In this document: piece after piece, positions 60,912-64,000 of the stretch
Position numbering within the stretch: position 1 is the first letter of the stretch
Layout: the number at the start of each line of letters is the position of its first letter
Source of the DNA: an uncultured Oscillospiraceae bacterium
Lineage (GTDB): Bacteria; Bacillota; Clostridia; Oscillospirales; Oscillospiraceae
Length of the DNA stretch: 64,000 bases
Direction of reading: 5' to 3'
Assembly: GCA_944385445.1 (NCBI GenBank)
Contig: CALWXF010000004.1
Coordinates: 1-64,000, forward strand
Notes under the pieces: model-generated
What the model was told of the DNA's origin: nothing
The model's input: only the letters and a program-made list of their open reading frames with translations
Database searches by the model: none
Translations under genes and position numbers: made by a program

Positions 60912-62375
60912 ATGGCAAAACAAAAACCCCGCACCCTCTCTGGGTTTATGGAACTGCTCCCCCAGCGTCAGGTGCAGTTTGACCGCATGGTGGAGCTGCT
61001 GCGCCGCTCCTATTCCCTCTACGGCTTCACCCCCCTGGACACCCCCGTCATCGAGGCCAGCGAGGTGCTGCTGGCCAAGGCGGGCGGCGAGACCGAGAAG
61101 CAGATTTACCGCTTTTTGAAGGGCGACACCGACCTGTCCCTGCGCTTTGACCTCACCGTGCCCCTGGCCAAGTATGTGGCCCTCCACTATGGGGACCTTT
61201 CCTTCCCCTTCCGCCGCTTCCAGATCGGCAAGGTGTACCGGGGCGAGCGCGCCCAGCGGGGCCGCTTCCGGGAGTTCTACCAGGCGGACATCGACATCAT
61301 TGGCGACGGCAAGCTGGACATCGTCAACGAGGCGGAGATCCCCTCCATCATCTATCAGACCTTCACCTCCTTAGGGCTCAAGCGGTTCCAGATTCGGGTG
61401 AACAACCGGAAGATTTTGAACGGCTTCTATGCCATGCTGGGCCTCACCGAGAAGTCCGGGGACATCATGCGCACCGTGGACAAGCTGGAGAAGATCGGCC
61501 CCGAGAAGGTGGCCGCCCTCCTCACCGGGGAGGACATCGGCATCACTGGGGAGCAGGCCCAGGAGATTTTGAAGTTCATCGCCATCCAGGGCGACAACGA
61601 CCAGGTGCTCACCGCTCTGGAGGGCTACCGTGGCCGCCACGAGCTGTTCGACCAGGGCCTGGACGAGCTCACCTGCGTGGTGAAGTACCTCTCCGCCTTC
61701 GGGGTGCCCCAGACCCACTTCGCCGTGGATCTGACCATCGCCCGTGGCCTGGACTACTACACCGGCACCGTGTACGAGACCACCATGCTGGACCACCCGG
61801 AGATCGGCTCCATCTGCTCCGGCGGCCGCTATGACAACCTGGCCGAGTACTACACCGACAAGCAGCTGCCCGGCGTGGGCATCTCCATCGGCCTCACCCG
61901 CCTGTTCTTTGTCCTGGAGGACCAGGGCTACCTCAATGAGGAGATGGTCACTGCCCCCGCCGACGTGCTCATTCTGCCCATGACCGAGGACCTGGCCCCC
62001 GCCATCTCCCTGGCCTCCCAGCTGCGCCAGTGTGGCGTGCGAGCCCAGCTGTACACCGAGCAGAAGAAGTTTAAGGCCAAGCTGTCCTACGCCGACAAGC
62101 TGAACATCCCCTTTGCGGTGTTCCTGGGCGAGGACGAGATTCAGGCTGGCACCGCCACCGTGAAGAACCTCACCATGGCCAACGACTTCTCCCAGGAGGA
62201 GCTGGAGCGCATGGCCCAGGAGGGCATCCACAAGCAGATCACCCTCCCCACCCAGGAGGCTGTGGCCTACCTGCAACAGCAGATCGCCCAGCGGGTGGAG
62301 GATACCCCCATCTGGGACAAGGTGGATATCGCCCTCCGGTATGATCTGGAGGCCCCAAAGAAAAACGAATTATAA
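60912..62375 (+). CDS. hisS: Histidyl-tRNA synthetase
   Basis: 487 aa. It charges tRNA-His. Class II motif 1 and 2 regions are seen (RFDLTVPLAKYVALHYG, IGKVYRGERAQRGRFREFYQ). The histidine-specific block is ARGLDYYTGTVYET, with GGRYDNLAEYY and GISIGLTRLFF, and a C-terminal anticodon-binding domain. It is some 60 residues longer than the common ~425-aa form. TAAGGAG precedes the ATG at 60912; the frame from 60765 runs through the leader hairpins and is not used. aspS follows after 38 bp, a common pair. Confidence 0.95.
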   Translation: MAKQKPRTLSGFMELLPQRQVQFDRMVELLRRSYSLYGFTPLDTPVIEASEVLLAKAGGETEKQIYRFLKGDTDLSLRFDLTVPLAKYVALHYGDLSFPFRRFQIGKVYRGERAQRGRFREFYQADIDIIGDGKLDIVNEAEIPSIIYQTFTSLGLKRFQIRVNNRKILNGFYAMLGLTEKSGDIMRTVDKLEKIGPEKVAALLTGEDIGITGEQAQEILKFIAIQGDNDQVLTALEGYRGRHELFDQGLDELTCVVKYLSAFGVPQTHFAVDLTIARGLDYYTGTVYETTMLDHPEIGSICSGGRYDNLAEYYTDKQLPGVGISIGLTRLFFVLEDQGYLNEEMVTAPADVLILPMTEDLAPAISLASQLRQCGVRAQLYTEQKKFKAKLSYADKLNIPFAVFLGEDEIQAGTATVKNLTMANDFSQEELERMAQEGIHKQITLPTQEAVAYLQQQIAQRVEDTPIWDKVDIALRYDLEAPKKNEL

Positions 62376-62413
62376 TATTTTATATCTATTATACATTTTG
62401 GAGTTGATTTCAC

Positions 62414-64000
62414 ATGGTTCAATCCCGTACCCACACCTGTGGGGAGCTGCGCATGGAGCATGTCGGCCAGACCGTCACCCTGGCTGGCTTCATGGAAAAC
62501 GTCCGTGAGGTGGGCCAGAATCTGGCCTTTGTGGTGCTGCGTGACTTCTACGGCACCACCCAGGTAGTTCTTGAGACCGCCGAGATGATGGCCATCGTCA
62601 AGGACCTGAACAAGGAGTCCACCCTCCAGGTCACCGGCGTGGTGCGTGAGCGTGACAGCAAGAACCCCAAGCTGCCCACCGGCGACATTGAGGTGGTGCC
62701 CTCCGCCATCACCGTGCTGGGCCGCTGCCGCCACAACGAGCTGCCCTTCCCGATTAGCCGCAGCCGGGAGGCGGACGAGACCCAGCGTCTGAAGTACCGC
62801 TATCTGGACCTGCGCAACCCTGAGGTGAAGAACAACATCATCCTGCGCTGCAATGTGGTGTCCGCCCTCCGCCAGGCCATGACCGCTGAGGGCTTTATGG
62901 AGATCACCACCCCCATTTTGACCGCCTCCTCCCCCGAGGGCGCCCGGGACTACCTGGTGCCCAGCCGCAAGCACCCCGGCAAGTTCTACGCGCTGCCCCA
63001 GGCTCCCCAGCAGTTCAAGCAGCTGCTCATGGCCTCCGGCTTTGACCGTTACTTCCAGATCGCCCCCTGCTTCCGGGACGAGGACGCCCGTGGCGACCGC
63101 TCCCCCGGCGAGTTCTACCAGCTGGACATGGAGATGGCCTTTGCGGGCCAAGAGGACGTGTTCGCCGTTCTGGAGCGTGTGCTGCCCCCCATCTTCGCCA
63201 AGTACGGCACCTACAACGTGGCCTCTCAGGCCCCCTTCACCCGCATCCCCTTCCTGGAGGCCATGGACAAGTACGGCTCCGACAAGCCCGACCTGCGCAT
63301 TGACCTGACCCTCACCGACGCCACCGAGGTTTTGGCTGGCTGCGGCTTTGGTCCCTTCGAGGGCAACACCGTTAAGGCCATTGTGGTCACCGACTTTGTG
63401 GGCACCCGCAAGCAGATCGACGGCCTGTGCAACCAGGTGGAAGTGCAGTCCGGCGAGAAGGCCTACTGGTTCCGGTACGACGAGAAGGGCGAGATCGTGG
63501 GCGGCATCGCCAAGTTCGTCCAGCCCATCAAGGAGCAGGTGGTGGAGGCTCTGGGCCTCACCCCCGGCTGCTTTGTGGGCCTCACCGCTGGCAAACTGCT
63601 CACCGCCCAGAAGACCGCCGGTGTGCTCCGCTCCAAGCTGGGCAACTTCTGCCCCAACCACATGGACCGTGAGCGCTACGAGTTCTGCTGGATCGTGGAC
63701 TTCCCCATGTACGAGATCGGCGAGGAGTCCGGGCTGCTGGAGTTCTGCCACAACCCCTTCTCCATGCCCAACGGCGGCCTGGAGATCCTGAAGAAGGCCG
63801 CTGCCGGCGAGGTGGACCCCCTGACCATCACCGCCTATCAGTACGACCTGGTGTGCAACGGCGTGGAGCTGTCCTCCGGCGCTGTGCGGAACCACGACCC
63901 CGAGATCATGCTGGAGGCCTTCCAGCTGGTGCGTCTGGGCGAGGACGACGTGAAGAGCAAGTTCCCTGCCATGTACAACGCCTTCACCTACGGCGCTCCC
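62414..64000 (+). CDS. aspS: Aspartyl-tRNA synthetase (3' end cut by window)
   Basis: 529 codons are present and the frame is open at the window end; the family length is about 590. The N-terminal OB-fold anticodon domain (RTHTCGELRMEHVGQTVTLA) is followed by the class II core (ITTPILTASSPEGARDYLVP, QAPQQFKQLLMASG, CFRDEDARGDRSPGEFYQLD) and the bacterial insertion domain. The final ATP motif 3 region lies past the end. GGAG lies before the ATG at 62414. It is co-transcribed with hisS. Confidence 0.95.
   Translation, partial: MVQSRTHTCGELRMEHVGQTVTLAGFMENVREVGQNLAFVVLRDFYGTTQVVLETAEMMAIVKDLNKESTLQVTGVVRERDSKNPKLPTGDIEVVPSAITVLGRCRHNELPFPISRSREADETQRLKYRYLDLRNPEVKNNIILRCNVVSALRQAMTAEGFMEITTPILTASSPEGARDYLVPSRKHPGKFYALPQAPQQFKQLLMASGFDRYFQIAPCFRDEDARGDRSPGEFYQLDMEMAFAGQEDVFAVLERVLPPIFAKYGTYNVASQAPFTRIPFLEAMDKYGSDKPDLRIDLTLTDATEVLAGCGFGPFEGNTVKAIVVTDFVGTRKQIDGLCNQVEVQSGEKAYWFRYDEKGEIVGGIAKFVQPIKEQVVEALGLTPGCFVGLTAGKLLTAQKTAGVLRSKLGNFCPNHMDRERYEFCWIVDFPMYEIGEESGLLEFCHNPFSMPNGGLEILKKAAAGEVDPLTITAYQYDLVCNGVELSSGAVRNHDPEIMLEAFQLVRLGEDDVKSKFPAMYNAFTYGAP

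Noticed and set aside
1-64000. CRISPR arrays, tRNA and rRNA genes, IS transposases, integrases
   Set aside because: None was recognised: no regularly spaced short repeats, no cloverleaf-like segments, no DDE or recombinase proteins.

Overview
The window reads as a chromosomal segment of an anaerobic, G+C-rich Clostridia species. The best guess is the Oscillospiraceae (Flavonifractor/Lawsonibacter/Intestinimonas-like butyrate producers); this is an inference from gene content and base composition, not a database match. Supporting genes are an acetyl-CoA acetyltransferase and a butyryl-CoA:acetate-type CoA-transferase, the three [FeFe]-hydrogenase maturases, and a chromosome-partition block (noc, parA, parB, two parS sites, rsmG, serS) of the kind found near oriC in Firmicutes.

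Layout. 1-3.2 kb: YtrA-like GntR repressor, ABC ATPase and permease. 3.2-3.55 kb: a compact type I toxin-antitoxin-like locus (28-aa membrane peptide with a convergent antisense RNA). 3.5-9.2 kb: HD hydrolase, HAD phosphatase, LysM/G5/M23 cell-wall hydrolase, a small membrane protein behind an SOS-like box, rpsO. 9.2-19.4 kb: pnp, a second HD protein, prs, pth, mfd, a membrane protein. 19.5-21.2 kb: an A+T-rich TIR-effector/cupin gene pair. 21.3-25.4 kb (minus strand): TM1266-family regulator, hydE, hydG, hydF behind a structured leader with a terminator. 25.5-28.8 kb: an A+T-rich STAND/NACHT NTPase. 28.9-33 kb: parvulin lipoprotein and Ca2+-type P-ATPase. 33.1-36.1 kb: thiolase and CoA-transferase. 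37-39 kb: sigma-like membrane protein, cyclophilin, tadA. 39.2-43.8 kb: a large surface protein and a small membrane protein. 44-45 kb: an A+T-rich Abi_2/HEPN gene. 45.1-51.1 kb (minus strand): xpt and a BMP-type nucleoside ABC importer. 51.4-64 kb: yitT, noc, parA, parB, serS, mscL, rsmG, a MinD-like ATPase, mgsA, hisS and aspS (cut by the window end).

Two families of dispersed noncoding repeats fill most long gaps. Family A (seven copies, about 0.5-0.6 kb) is a chain of hairpins with inverted ends. The hairpin stem nearest each end differs in sequence between copies but stays complementary. Family B (five copies, about 90-270 bp) is a palindromic unit of the gut-Clostridia type. They sit next to housekeeping genes (pth, serS, parA, prs, the CoA-transferase), often between one gene's terminator and the next gene's start.

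The most interesting candidates are the TIR-cupin pair, the solo STAND protein and the Abi_2/HEPN gene (three A+T-rich, probably anti-phage islands in a G+C-rich core), the structured repeat family A, the type I toxin-antitoxin locus, and the unassigned attenuator-like leaders before hydE and hisS.
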